31,439 nucleotides of DNA from a virus. Positions 7,771-16,504 of this stretch are shown here, piece after piece (the first letter of the stretch is position 1; each line of letters starts with the position of its first letter). A model generated the notes under the pieces. It did no database searches. It was given only the letters and a program-made list of their open reading frames with translations, and was not told where the DNA came from. The position numbers and the translations under genes were made by a program. Location: the IMG/VR virus record IMGVR_UViG_3300009506_000133, positions 1-31,439 of that record; one strand, given 5' to 3'.

Positions 7771-9351
7771 ATGGTTTGGAGGCTGCAAGACCCGCAAGGC
7801 AATGAGGCTGCCAAGGTCAAGTATGACGTTCCGCGCTGGACACGAGGCCCCGGCCTCGATATCGGCTGCGGGCCATTCAAGGTATGGCCACACCTGTTGG
7901 GCGTGGATAACGGTCATCACTGGGGAACCGGTGGCGTGGATATCGCTGTGCCTGATGCCTCAGACCTCAGCATGTTCAACACCGACTACATGAACTGCGT
8001 GTTCTCCAGCCACCTGCTGGAGCACATGCCAGACCCGCTGGCCACCCTGAAGGAGTGGTGGCGCGTGATCAAGCCCGGTGGATACCTCGTGCTGTACCTG
8101 CCACACAAGGACCTCTACCCGCGCTGCGGCACCCCGGGGGCCAACCCAGACCACAAGAACGACTTCGACAACGACGACATCATCCACCTCATGGAGCAGG
8201 TGGGCGACTGGCAGCTGCTGGTCAACGAGGTGCGCGATACCGACAATGGACCCGGTGAGCCGGGCAACGAGTACTCCCTGTATCAGGTTTACCGCAAGCG
8301 CCCACTCGGCTTTGGTCAGGTCCATGAGTACGCCACCTACAACCCGGGACGCACCGCGCTGGTCATTCGCTACGGCGGTGTGGGGGATGCACTGCAGTCG
8401 GCCACCGTACTGAAGGGCCTGAAGGATCAGGGGTACCACATCACCTTCATGACCGCCCCGGTGGGCTACACCGTGCTCAAGGACAACCCCTACATCGACG
8501 AGTGGTACGTGGTGGACAAGGGCCAGATCCCAGATGCCGAGCTGTACCCGTTCTGGGCGCGCCTCGCCACCAAGTACAACAAGATCGTCAACCTGTGCGA
8601 GTCCATCGAGGGGACGCTGCTCACCATCCCTCAACGCACCAACAACCTGTGGCCGGATAGCGTGCGTCGCAAGTACCTCGACCTGAACTACTACGAGTGG
8701 ATTCACGAGCTCGCTGAGGTGCCGTTCGTCAAGCCAGATGTCCGCTTCTACCCGACTGCCGAGGAGGAGGCCAAGGCCCGCGACTTCGCCGCCGAGATGG
8801 GGGGCTTCAACATCATGCTCGCCGTTGCCGGCTCCTCTCGCCACAAGCTCTACCCGTATCAGGATGAGATCATCAATCAGGTACTGCTCGACATGCCCGA
8901 GGCGCGTTTCGTGCTCGTGGGCTCGGCAGATGACCGCCTGCTTGAGTATGGGTGGGAGGAAAATGACAGGGTGTGGTGTATGAGTGGTAAAATGGCACTC
9001 AGAGACACCTTGGCCACCGCCATGCACATGGACTGCGTGATGGGACCGGAGACTGGGGTGTTGAACGCGGTTGCCATGGAGCCGATGCGCAAGGTGATCT
9101 ACCTGTCGCACTCCTCCATCAACAACCTGACCCGCGACTGGGTTAACACAGTAAGCGTCACGCCAATGAAAGAGATGGCGCCATGCTACCCATGCCACAA
9201 GCTGCACTACGGCAAAGGCGCATGTCCTATCCATGAACGCACCGCATCCCCGGTTTGCACGGCAGGTTGCAACCCGGAGGAGGTGTACGAGGGTATAAGG
9301 ACTGCGTATGAAACTTGGGAAATTGCGAGAGCTGCTGCGACAGGAACTTGA
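7771..9351 (+). CDS. Fusion: SAM methyltransferase + GT9 (heptosyltransferase-like) glycosyltransferase
   Basis: The 526-residue product starts at ATG 7771 after GGAGACGAGAG. Residues about 1-180 form a class I SAM methyltransferase: LDIGCG at 29-34, the HLLEHM segment at 81-86, and a WWRVIKPGGYLVLYLPH strand-turn. Residues about 195-526 form a GT-B glycosyltransferase of family 9 type: ALVIRYGGVGDAL at 196-208 (D206 matches the catalytic Asp of WaaC-like enzymes), GSSRHKLYPYQ at 354-364, and GPETGVLNAVA at 425-435 for nucleotide-sugar binding. The C-terminus has five cysteines (472, 475, 485, 496, 500), recalling the metal-binding Cys finger of autotransporter heptosyltransferases such as TibC. 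Likely roles are modification of host surface glycan or of a virion protein. The last 44 bases overlap the next gene. Confidence 0.85.
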   Translation: MVWRLQDPQGNEAAKVKYDVPRWTRGPGLDIGCGPFKVWPHLLGVDNGHHWGTGGVDIAVPDASDLSMFNTDYMNCVFSSHLLEHMPDPLATLKEWWRVIKPGGYLVLYLPHKDLYPRCGTPGANPDHKNDFDNDDIIHLMEQVGDWQLLVNEVRDTDNGPGEPGNEYSLYQVYRKRPLGFGQVHEYATYNPGRTALVIRYGGVGDALQSATVLKGLKDQGYHITFMTAPVGYTVLKDNPYIDEWYVVDKGQIPDAELYPFWARLATKYNKIVNLCESIEGTLLTIPQRTNNLWPDSVRRKYLDLNYYEWIHELAEVPFVKPDVRFYPTAEEEAKARDFAAEMGGFNIMLAVAGSSRHKLYPYQDEIINQVLLDMPEARFVLVGSADDRLLEYGWEENDRVWCMSGKMALRDTLATAMHMDCVMGPETGVLNAVAMEPMRKVIYLSHSSINNLTRDWVNTVSVTPMKEMAPCYPCHKLHYGKGACPIHERTASPVCTAGCNPEEVYEGIRTAYETWEIARAAATGT

Positions 9352-9967
9352 TGACACCATCAAGCCATACCTGTGGAGCGATATCGAACTCGATGCCTAC
9401 CTGAACGAAGCCGAACGTGAGGCGTGCCGTCGCGCACGCCTTCTGGTCGACTCCAGCACGGCCGCGGTGTGTCAGATATCACTGGCCATCGGCACAGCCA
9501 CCTACGCGCGGGACTCCCGCATCATCGCCATTCGCCGCATGAAGCTGGCCGGCAAGATCAGACCGCTGGGCTGGGCATCGACCCTTGATCTCGATGAGAG
9601 TCGTCCCGGGTGGGAGGACGCCACTGGTGAGGTTGAGGCCTACATCACCGACAGGGACAGCAGCAGCATCACCTTCTACCGCATTCCCACCGCCATCGAC
9701 ACGGCCACCATGACCGTGGTCAGGGAGCCTCTCAACGAGATGAATGATGACGAGGACTCCCCTGAGATCCCGTCGCGTTATCACATGAGCCTGCTGCACT
9801 GGGCGAAGTACAGGGCCTACACAAAGCCCGATGTCGAGGCCAAGAACGACCAACTCGCCATACTCAACGAGGCGCTGTTTACTCAGGAGTTCGGGCCGAA
9901 ACGCAGCGCGCTGGACGAGGCCTATGAGGACCAGCACCAGTACCTGCAGGAAGATGGAGCGTTCTGA
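9308..9967 (+). CDS. Head-tail adaptor (connector) protein
   Basis: The 219-residue protein matches the podophage adaptor type that docks under the portal. An N-terminal helical part contains LWSDIELDAYLNEAEREACR (residues 22-41), the hallmark opening of phage gp6-like/adaptor proteins. A beta-rich middle (about 95-150) and a C-terminal helical part (HMSLLHWAKYRAYTKPDVEA) follow. The start ATG 9308 lies within the preceding gene, with AAGGA upstream, giving a 44-base overlap. Its stop shares one base with the next start. It should seal the portal channel and seat the nozzle. The exact family is assigned by eye. Confidence 0.8.
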   Translation: MKLGKLRELLRQELDDTIKPYLWSDIELDAYLNEAEREACRRARLLVDSSTAAVCQISLAIGTATYARDSRIIAIRRMKLAGKIRPLGWASTLDLDESRPGWEDATGEVEAYITDRDSSSITFYRIPTAIDTATMTVVREPLNEMNDDEDSPEIPSRYHMSLLHWAKYRAYTKPDVEAKNDQLAILNEALFTQEFGPKRSALDEAYEDQHQYLQEDGAF

Positions 9968-11130
9968 TGCCCATCCTTGATAAATTCCTCGGCCTGAAGA
10001 ACACGGTCTCCAGTGAGCGCCTCGCCCCCGGCGACCTCGAGGCGGCCGTGAACATCTATCTCGACGACACCGGCCGGGCCGCCCGCCGTGACGGCCTGAC
10101 CGAGGTTCTTGCCGGCGCCTCCCACTCGCTGTGGTCGGACAAGGATGTGTGCCTGTTCGCTCAGGGGTCATCACTGAAGCGCCTGCTGTACGACGGCAGC
10201 GCCGTGACCGTTCGCTCAGACATGGGTGGCGGCCGGGTGAGCTACCACCGCATCGGTGATTCCGTCTTCTACAGCGACGGGGTGGTGACCGGCGAGTACA
10301 CGCTCGGGGAAAACCATGAATGGGGTCTGCTGCCGCCTGAGATGCCCGGTATAGGCATTACGTCAGGTAACCTCCCAGCCGGTCGCTATGGGTACACCGC
10401 GACGGTCTCGCGCGGCGACGGGCTCGAATCCGGGGCAAAAGCTGTTGGCGTTGTGGAGCTGTCCAGTACCGGTGGGATCACCTTTGATGCGCCCAGCACC
10501 GACTACCCCTACGTCAGCTTCTACATGACGCCCACCAATGGCGATGTGTACTACTTCGCCGGGATGGTTGCCGCGGGCGATTCACTGACCGTGACCGAGG
10601 TGGGCTCGCTCGGCCGGCAGCTTGCTGGTATTAGCTGCGGGCCACCCCCTGCTGGGCATATCGTTTCCAGTTACCGTGGCCGCGCTCTGGTGGCGAACAA
10701 CGAGTGGGTGCACTACAGCGAGCCCTTCATGTACCACCTATTCAAGGTGTTCGGTTATTTCCCGGCCGGTGGGCGGGTCACCATCATCGCCCCCGTCAAC
10801 GATGGCATCTTCGTGGCCACCCAGAACAAAACCCTGTTCCTGCACGGAGCCACCCCTGAGGAGTTCGTAGTCAAGGAGGTGGCCGATTACGGGGCTATTG
10901 AAGGCAGCCTCGTCACGGTGACCAGCACCGAGTTTCCATGGTTGAATGATGTGGCACCGCAGACCGTCGCAATATGGTCCTCGCCAGAGGGCATCTGCTT
11001 GGCCGGGGACGGTGGCCTCTTCATCAACATGACAAAGTCCCGCTATCGATTCGACGCGGTGAGCAAGAATGGCGCGAGCTCCATCATGCAGATGGGCAGC
11101 GCCATGCAACTGATAACCTCGATTGAATAA
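9967..11130 (+). CDS. Tail nozzle / DNA-stabilisation-like protein
   Basis: The 387-residue product begins with FLGLKNTVSSERLAPGDLEAAVNIYLDDTGRAARRDGL (given in words: a GLKN start, an Ala-rich helix and a DDTGRxxRRxG turn), the typical opening of podophage nozzle proteins related to P22 gp10 and similar beta-propeller tail proteins. The rest is repetitive beta sequence with many Y, G and V residues and turns such as SDGVVTGEYTLG and RGRALVANNEWVHYSEP, consistent with propeller blades. It should attach below the adaptor and retain packaged DNA. Start and stop are tightly packed against the neighbours. Confidence 0.78.
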   Translation: MPILDKFLGLKNTVSSERLAPGDLEAAVNIYLDDTGRAARRDGLTEVLAGASHSLWSDKDVCLFAQGSSLKRLLYDGSAVTVRSDMGGGRVSYHRIGDSVFYSDGVVTGEYTLGENHEWGLLPPEMPGIGITSGNLPAGRYGYTATVSRGDGLESGAKAVGVVELSSTGGITFDAPSTDYPYVSFYMTPTNGDVYYFAGMVAAGDSLTVTEVGSLGRQLAGISCGPPPAGHIVSSYRGRALVANNEWVHYSEPFMYHLFKVFGYFPAGGRVTIIAPVNDGIFVATQNKTLFLHGATPEEFVVKEVADYGAIEGSLVTVTSTEFPWLNDVAPQTVAIWSSPEGICLAGDGGLFINMTKSRYRFDAVSKNGASSIMQMGSAMQLITSIE

Positions 11131-11141
11131 GGAGTAGGACA

Positions 11142-11915
11142 ATGGCACTGCGACTTTCCACCGGCCTGCGGAACTTCCTGAACCGCGACGGCTCACTGAA
11201 GCGCGCCTTCCATGGTGGCGTATTGAAAATCTACAGCGGCTCCCAGCCATCAACTGCTGATGCCGCAGCAACCGGCACCCTGCTGGCGACCATCACCGCC
11301 GCGAGTGGCGCCCACACCGATGAGGTGCGCGCCACAGGCAGTGTCGAGTTGACCGGTGGCACATCCGGCAGTGTTGACGATGTGACGGTCGACGGTGTCA
11401 GCATTATCGACAACGTGGTCCCGTTCAACACCTCGCTGGCCCAGACCGCCTCAGACCTCGCTGACGAGATCAACGCCAGCCTGAGCACCCCTGAGTACAC
11501 CGCGAGCGCCTCCGGTGCGGTGGTGACCATCGAGGCTGGTCCGGGAACGGGTTCAGGCCCGAACACCTTCGCCGTGGTCTCTTCTACCACCACGCTGACC
11601 AAGACCGACACCAACATGGCATCCGGTGTCGATGCGGTGAATGGCCTGAAGTTCGGCGAAAGCGTTGCCGGGCTGCTGAGCAAGCTGTCATCACAGACGT
11701 GGTCCGGTGTGGCTGTTGCCAGCGGCACCGCTGGTTGGTTCCGCTTCTATGCTGCCGAGGCCGATGCGGGCGCTGCTGATACCGAGGCCGACAAGCTGCG
11801 CATCGATGGGGCAATCTCCACCTCCGGGGCGCAGATGACGATGGCCAATACCAGCATCACCTCGGGCGCCACTCAGACGGTGAGCAGCTTCGGTCTGACC
11901 CTGCCCGCCTCGTAA
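11142..11915 (+). CDS. Virion structural protein with an inserted domain (257 aa)
   Basis: ATG 11142 follows AAGGAG. Residues 1-65 (beginning LSTGLRNFLNRDGSLKRAF and containing GVLKIYSGSQPSTADAAATG) and residues about 160-257 (beginning GVDAVNGLKFGESVAGLLSK and ending in SGATQTVSSFGLTLPAS) read as two halves of one phage structural domain seen in many podophages. Between them, residues about 67-155 form a separate module, with repeated VTVDG-type strands, a helix TSLAQTASDLADEINAS, then SGAVVTIEAGPGTGSGPNTF. The split suggests a domain inserted into a loop. It probably decorates the tail or an appendage. The exact function is unknown. Confidence 0.75.
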   Translation: MALRLSTGLRNFLNRDGSLKRAFHGGVLKIYSGSQPSTADAAATGTLLATITAASGAHTDEVRATGSVELTGGTSGSVDDVTVDGVSIIDNVVPFNTSLAQTASDLADEINASLSTPEYTASASGAVVTIEAGPGTGSGPNTFAVVSSTTTLTKTDTNMASGVDAVNGLKFGESVAGLLSKLSSQTWSGVAVASGTAGWFRFYAAEADAGAADTEADKLRIDGAISTSGAQMTMANTSITSGATQTVSSFGLTLPAS

Positions 11916-11926
11916 GGAGGTAGGCC

Positions 11927-13138
11927 ATGGCCACGCTAACTGCCGCCTCAGCGTTAACCGTAACGGTTGCGCTGGTCGCCTCACACGCTGGCGATGCCAA
12001 TGCCGCGCTGTCGGCATCTGGCAGCCTTGGCGCGTCTGCTGTCGTCTTCGAGCGGGAGCTGACTACCGATGCGTTCTTCACCAACCTGCCAGCGTACACA
12101 TCGACCGGTGTCATAGAGGGTGCCGACAACCCGTCGCTGCCCGCCTACACCGCTGAGGGTGTTCTGCTCTCGGGATCGGCGACAACATCCGAAGGCACCC
12201 TGCCGAGCTACACCAGCGATGGCGCGTGCCAGTCTGGTGGCGCCATAACAGTAGAGGCAGACCTCCCGGCCTACATCTGCGAATGTTCCACGGGGAACAC
12301 TATCGAGGCTACCCTGCCGGCCTACACGGCAGAGGCAACCGCGGTCCCCGGCAAGCTCCTCTCTGGCGAGGCCGACCTTCCATCCATCACCTGCAGCGCA
12401 GAGAGCAGCGTCGACAACATCGGTGATGGGGCATCTTCCCTGTCCCTGCCGGCCTACACGCTCGAATCGAACGTCATCGCCGACAACGACATCTCTGTCT
12501 CCGCGACGCTGGGGCGTATCGCGCTGGCCGCCGAGGGCTACAGCGGTACGGTAGGCACCGTCGATGTCACACTGCCGGCCTATACCGTGACAGCCGAGGG
12601 GTATGGTGAGTATGTCGGTGATGTCTCCGTCACCCTGCCGATGCTCGAGCTGCAGGCGACGATCAGTGACAGCGCCACGACAGCCGACCCCGGTGTCTCC
12701 TACGCGATGAACCTGAAGACTCGCGCCCTGACCAAGTTCGATGTCGGCTTCAACAGTCTCACCGTCTTCGATGGAACGGCGCTGGCGGCGAATGCCAACG
12801 GACTGTTCGCCATCTCTGGTGAGTCTGACAACGGAGTGGCTATTAGCGCGAGTCTCAAGACGGTATTACCCAATGAGGGTATGGTGAGGGCGCGTGAGGC
12901 GTATGTGAACTGCCGCACCGATGGTGATGTTGTCCTGCAGGTAATACCGGACGAGGGTGATGATGTCTTCGAGTACACGCTCGCCAAGTTCTCGGACAAG
13001 CTGACGAAGCAGAAGGTGAAGCTCGGCCGCGGGATGAGAGCGGAGAACTGGGATGTCGTGATCAGCAACAGGGGTGGGGCTGACTTCGAGATTGATTACA
13101 TCGAAATACTGAACACGCCAACACGAAGGAAAACGTGA
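11927..13138 (+). CDS. LPAYT-repeat tail/appendage protein
   Basis: The 403-residue product has a strong AAGGAGGT ribosome binding site. After an Ala/Thr-rich start, residues 54-241 carry about ten degenerate copies of a roughly 21-residue unit, each with LPAYT or a variant: positions 54, 71, 92 (LPSYT), 113 (LPAYI), 130, 151 (LPSIT), 174, 195 (LGRIA), 216 and 237 (LPMLE). The spacing of 17-23 residues suits a repeated beta-strand or fibrous stalk. Residues about 258-403 form a separate C-terminal domain with NLKTRALTKFDVGFNSLTVF, found in several phage tail-type proteins. It is likely a virion appendage. The N-terminal hydrophobic run is not a convincing signal peptide. Confidence 0.78.
   Translation: MATLTAASALTVTVALVASHAGDANAALSASGSLGASAVVFERELTTDAFFTNLPAYTSTGVIEGADNPSLPAYTAEGVLLSGSATTSEGTLPSYTSDGACQSGGAITVEADLPAYICECSTGNTIEATLPAYTAEATAVPGKLLSGEADLPSITCSAESSVDNIGDGASSLSLPAYTLESNVIADNDISVSATLGRIALAAEGYSGTVGTVDVTLPAYTVTAEGYGEYVGDVSVTLPMLELQATISDSATTADPGVSYAMNLKTRALTKFDVGFNSLTVFDGTALAANANGLFAISGESDNGVAISASLKTVLPNEGMVRAREAYVNCRTDGDVVLQVIPDEGDDVFEYTLAKFSDKLTKQKVKLGRGMRAENWDVVISNRGGADFEIDYIEILNTPTRRKT
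12088..12651 (+). repeat. Degenerate ~63-base coding repeats (LPAYT units)
   Basis: This part of the gene encodes ten tandem units of about 21 codons that share the LPAYT core. The DNA copies have diverged strongly: codons for the core vary (CTGCCAGCG, CTGCCCGCC, CTCCCGGCC, CTGCCGGCC), and one unit has lost the LP pair. The repeat is therefore old and held at the protein level. Confidence 0.7.
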
Positions 13139-14451
13139 TGCGCTACACGGGCGAAATGCGCAAGGTGCTGCTCGGCAATCAAGTCAAGGCGCACGAGATG
13201 ATCCCTGTTGCTCGCACCATGGCCGCAGAGGTAATGCAGCGGGCGCGTCTCGGAAATCTCAGCATTCTGACAGACTCGAAGCTGGTCGACGGCGTCTCCA
13301 TTACCGTTAGCGTCATCAACGGCGCGGTGGTGGCCGTTATCAACGCCCCGGCCGTGACTGTGGAGGAGCAAGCAGTACTTCCGCAAATTCAGATCCCGAC
13401 CGCTGTCGAGTCCTGTCCTGTGCCGCCAACCATCCCGCCCGGCACGCTATTTACCGAAGCGCTGGGGATAGCGCTTACCGACATGACGGCCGAGTCTGCC
13501 ACGGAAAACAACATAACAATGCGCGACATCGGGTTCGACTTCTGCCTGTACGGATTGACCACCAACATGTGGTTCATGGATAGGGCGGGGACGGTGAAAG
13601 CGCAGTACCCGGGGTCATGGCTGTATACCACCAACACGTGGGTGATAGATGCCCCACAGAACCTGATTGACCTCACCGGTGAGGACATGTACGGCGGTAC
13701 CGGTTTCTTCTATGAAGAGCTGTATGCCGAGGTGAACTCCCCCGCATATTACAACGACTACCCCAATAATCCGGCCGGTTATCTTTACACCCCGTACTAC
13801 TACTGGTTCGATTACGGTGGGTCGACCGACTTCGATATCAAGGACTGGATATACTGGTCTATCGTGTGGGAGATAGAAAGGAACCTGAACACCCCACAAA
13901 TACAGGCATTCGGCACCAGAGCGAAAGAGGTTGACCGGTACTTCTTTAGTGGGACGTTTAATGGTCTGAAGTTCGCCGTATTCACGTGGGTCAATGCGAC
14001 CCCTGATTACACATCATTGACCGCCACGTTTCAGGTGGTGGTGGTTGAGGGTGCTGGCAAGTGTCCCCAGTGGATCGGTCTGTTCTACAAGGACATCGAG
14101 TTTATCAATGGGCAGTATGATTACTACAGACTGAGTGACGACCCGCTGCTGATCAATGATTATTATAACTACGATGGCTTCACCAACATGCCAGCCACAG
14201 TCGCCATCATGGATTACGGCAGGATAGCGAAGTGCTGTCACAGCGAGAGCAATCTGCCGACGATCCACACCGGGGTGGCGCAGCAGTCCTATTGGCTGCT
14301 CGTCGACAAGCAGTCGGGCGAGGTTGATATGACGCAGCTCCCTCAGGGGTGGGTGGAGAAGGCGGGGAGTGTGGTGCAGTACCTTGGCCCAGAGCCTCCG
14401 GGTAGCAGCTGGCTATACGATACGTGGAAGGATCAGTTCAATCTGCTTTAA
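13138..14451 (+). CDS. Tyr/Trp-rich unknown virion protein (437 aa)
   Basis: The start is placed at ATG 13138, which overlaps the previous TGA by one base and has AAGGA 7 bases upstream; a GTG one codon earlier is also possible. The N-terminal 80 residues (beginning MRYTGEMRKVLLGNQVKAHE) contain a helix and a beta hairpin. A proline-rich hinge follows (about 90-105), then a large domain extremely rich in Tyr, Trp, Asn and Asp (for example AYYNDYPNNPAGYLYTPYYY at about 198-217). Many aromatic residues on beta structure suit a carbohydrate- or receptor-binding surface, but this is inference. The position among tail genes supports a virion role. Confidence 0.75.
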   Translation: MRYTGEMRKVLLGNQVKAHEMIPVARTMAAEVMQRARLGNLSILTDSKLVDGVSITVSVINGAVVAVINAPAVTVEEQAVLPQIQIPTAVESCPVPPTIPPGTLFTEALGIALTDMTAESATENNITMRDIGFDFCLYGLTTNMWFMDRAGTVKAQYPGSWLYTTNTWVIDAPQNLIDLTGEDMYGGTGFFYEELYAEVNSPAYYNDYPNNPAGYLYTPYYYWFDYGGSTDFDIKDWIYWSIVWEIERNLNTPQIQAFGTRAKEVDRYFFSGTFNGLKFAVFTWVNATPDYTSLTATFQVVVVEGAGKCPQWIGLFYKDIEFINGQYDYYRLSDDPLLINDYYNYDGFTNMPATVAIMDYGRIAKCCHSESNLPTIHTGVAQQSYWLLVDKQSGEVDMTQLPQGWVEKAGSVVQYLGPEPPGSSWLYDTWKDQFNLL

Positions 14452-14465
14452 CGGGAGAAATTGAC

Positions 14466-16472
14466 ATGCCTTACTCAAACACAGGGGTTCAGCTCCCATA
14501 CATAAACCTGACGATGCCCGAGTTCACCGAGCTGTCCGTGATCGGCGATGGGGTTAACGCTGCCACCGGGTATGCGAGCGGCGCGCTGGAACAGGCCAAC
14601 TCATTCCTTGTCAGCCTGACCAGCATCCTTGGTCAGGTGCAGGACATCCCCGAGATCACCTCAGAGATTGGCACCGTCGACAAGCTCATCACCGCCATCT
14701 CATTGCCGGATGAGCCCTCACGCCCGGACGGGCTCGACTTCGCCAACATCAACCGGCCGGAGGAGCCGACATTCGAGGATGTGGCGGCCCCTGTCCTTCC
14801 TGACGCGCCTGAGTTCACCGCGGAGAGGCCTGACATCAACTACCCGGCGAAGCCCGGCGAGCTGAGCGCTCAGGTACCCTCATCCCCGGACCTGAACGAC
14901 ATCAACCTGCCAGACGCCCCCAGCTTTAACCTACCGGCCGAGCCGAGCCTGCTGGCCATCGACATACCGGCAGCGCCCGAGATTGACCTGCCGACATTCG
15001 ACGGGGTCCTGCCGACAGTCCCTGACAGCCCCTCTGTGGCCGCCTTCTCCTTTACCGAGCCCGAGTATGTGTCGTCCCTGCTGAGCGCCCTACAGACGCT
15101 GCTGGAGAGCTGGGTAGGCGGTGCATCCACCGGGCTGAGTACCTCGGTAGAGCAGGCCATCTTCGACCGCGCACGCGCCCGCGAGGACATGGCCGCCGAC
15201 AGGGAGCGGCAGGAGATCATCCGCAGCTTCTCCTCCAGCGGGTTCCCGGCTCCTCCCGGGGTGATGCAGGAGGCCCTGCGCGATGCTGCGCGAGTAGCCG
15301 CCGACAAGGTCAGCGCCATCAACCGCGACATTACCGTCCAGATCGCCGAGCTGGAGCAGGCCAACAGGAGGTTCGCCATCGAGCGCAGCGTGCAGCTCGA
15401 GGGGGTACTCATTGAGCGCGCGAGCGGGGTGGCCAACCGGGCGCTCGAGGCCGCCCGCATCACGGTGACCAGCGCCATCGAGCTGTATCAGGCCATCGTT
15501 GCCCGCTATCAGGCCCAACTCGCTGGGTTTCAGGCGCAGGCCGCGGTCTTCGAGACACTGGTGCGCGCCGCTATCGCCAAGCTGGAGGTATACCGGTCGC
15601 AACTGGAAGGGCAACGCCTGCTGGGCGACCTGAACGAGAGCGCCGTCAAGGTCTATCAGGCCCGCGTGCAGGCCGTGCTGTCGGTGATCGAGTCCTACAA
15701 GGCGCAGGTTGGTGCCGCCGAGGTGGCCAGTAATATCAACCGCAACATCATCGGTCGCTTTGCTGAGGAGGTGAACGCCTACCGGGCTCAGGTCGATGCC
15801 AAGTCCAGCGAGTACGATGCCTACGCCAAGCAGCTGACGGCCGAGGTGACCAAGCTGGATGGGTACCGGGCCGACGCCGACGTCTTTCGCTCGCGCATCG
15901 ATGGCTACGAGTCGCTGGTGCGCGCCCGCACGCTGGAGAAGGAGACCGAGTACAAAATCAAGCAGGAGAACCCGCTCAACCTGTTCCGTACCCGCATCGA
16001 CGCCTTCACCTCACTGGTCAGGTCAGAGGCCGACAGAGTGCAGGCGCTGGCCACCACCTACGGTGCGGACATCAACAAGTATGCCGCCACGGCGGACGCC
16101 CTGACCAAGCTGAACAGGGGTGAGATTGACGAGTATCAGGTCAAGGGTGCCATGCTTATTCAGGAGGCCCAGACGCGCATCCAGACGCTCGTGGCGAATG
16201 TCGACAGGCTGACCAAGGTCCTCGGTGTGGCTACCGAGGTGTCACGCTCCGGTGGGGCTATCTCCGCGCAGCTGGCCGCCTCAGCGATGTCGATGCTCAA
16301 CTTCAGTCAGACGATCAGCCAGAGTGATACTCAGCAGCGTTCGCAAAGCTACAGCGCAAACGAGTCGAACTCCAACCAGATTAGTCGCAGCGACTCGGTG
16401 AGCTGGAACTACACCTACTCCTACAACCTGACGGACGGTGGTTACAGCCTGTCGCAGCTGAACACCTACTAA
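14466..16472 (+). CDS. Long helical virion protein with a Pro-rich N-terminus (668 aa)
   Basis: ATG 14466 follows GGGAG. Residues about 75-200 contain regularly spaced LPDxP/RPEEP/LPxAP motifs (for example LPDEPSRPDG, NRPEEPTFED, LPDAPSFNLP), typical of an extended rod-like segment. Residues about 230-600 are almost entirely helical, with long coiled-coil stretches and repeated YQARV/YRAQV/YRSQL motifs. The last 60 residues are rich in S, N, Q and Y. Its length and pattern suit a stalk, needle or internal virion protein. I recognise the style from podophage tail regions but cannot assign a precise role. Confidence 0.78.
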   Translation: MPYSNTGVQLPYINLTMPEFTELSVIGDGVNAATGYASGALEQANSFLVSLTSILGQVQDIPEITSEIGTVDKLITAISLPDEPSRPDGLDFANINRPEEPTFEDVAAPVLPDAPEFTAERPDINYPAKPGELSAQVPSSPDLNDINLPDAPSFNLPAEPSLLAIDIPAAPEIDLPTFDGVLPTVPDSPSVAAFSFTEPEYVSSLLSALQTLLESWVGGASTGLSTSVEQAIFDRARAREDMAADRERQEIIRSFSSSGFPAPPGVMQEALRDAARVAADKVSAINRDITVQIAELEQANRRFAIERSVQLEGVLIERASGVANRALEAARITVTSAIELYQAIVARYQAQLAGFQAQAAVFETLVRAAIAKLEVYRSQLEGQRLLGDLNESAVKVYQARVQAVLSVIESYKAQVGAAEVASNINRNIIGRFAEEVNAYRAQVDAKSSEYDAYAKQLTAEVTKLDGYRADADVFRSRIDGYESLVRARTLEKETEYKIKQENPLNLFRTRIDAFTSLVRSEADRVQALATTYGADINKYAATADALTKLNRGEIDEYQVKGAMLIQEAQTRIQTLVANVDRLTKVLGVATEVSRSGGAISAQLAASAMSMLNFSQTISQSDTQQRSQSYSANESNSNQISRSDSVSWNYTYSYNLTDGGYSLSQLNTY

Positions 16473-16504
16473 GGTGGTAAAATAGGTCAAGCAGGAGGTT
16501 CATC

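Noticed and set aside
7960-9363. 467-codon minus-strand open frame opposite the methyltransferase-GT9 gene
   Set aside because: The product is rich in V, H, L and G with no recognisable motif. The opposite strand has clear enzyme motifs and ribosome binding sites. It is a mirror of high-GC codons.
14452-14470. TTGACA at 14461 as a sigma-70 -35 box
   Set aside because: It overlaps the start codon of the 668-residue gene and has no matching -10 element; the next bases are coding.
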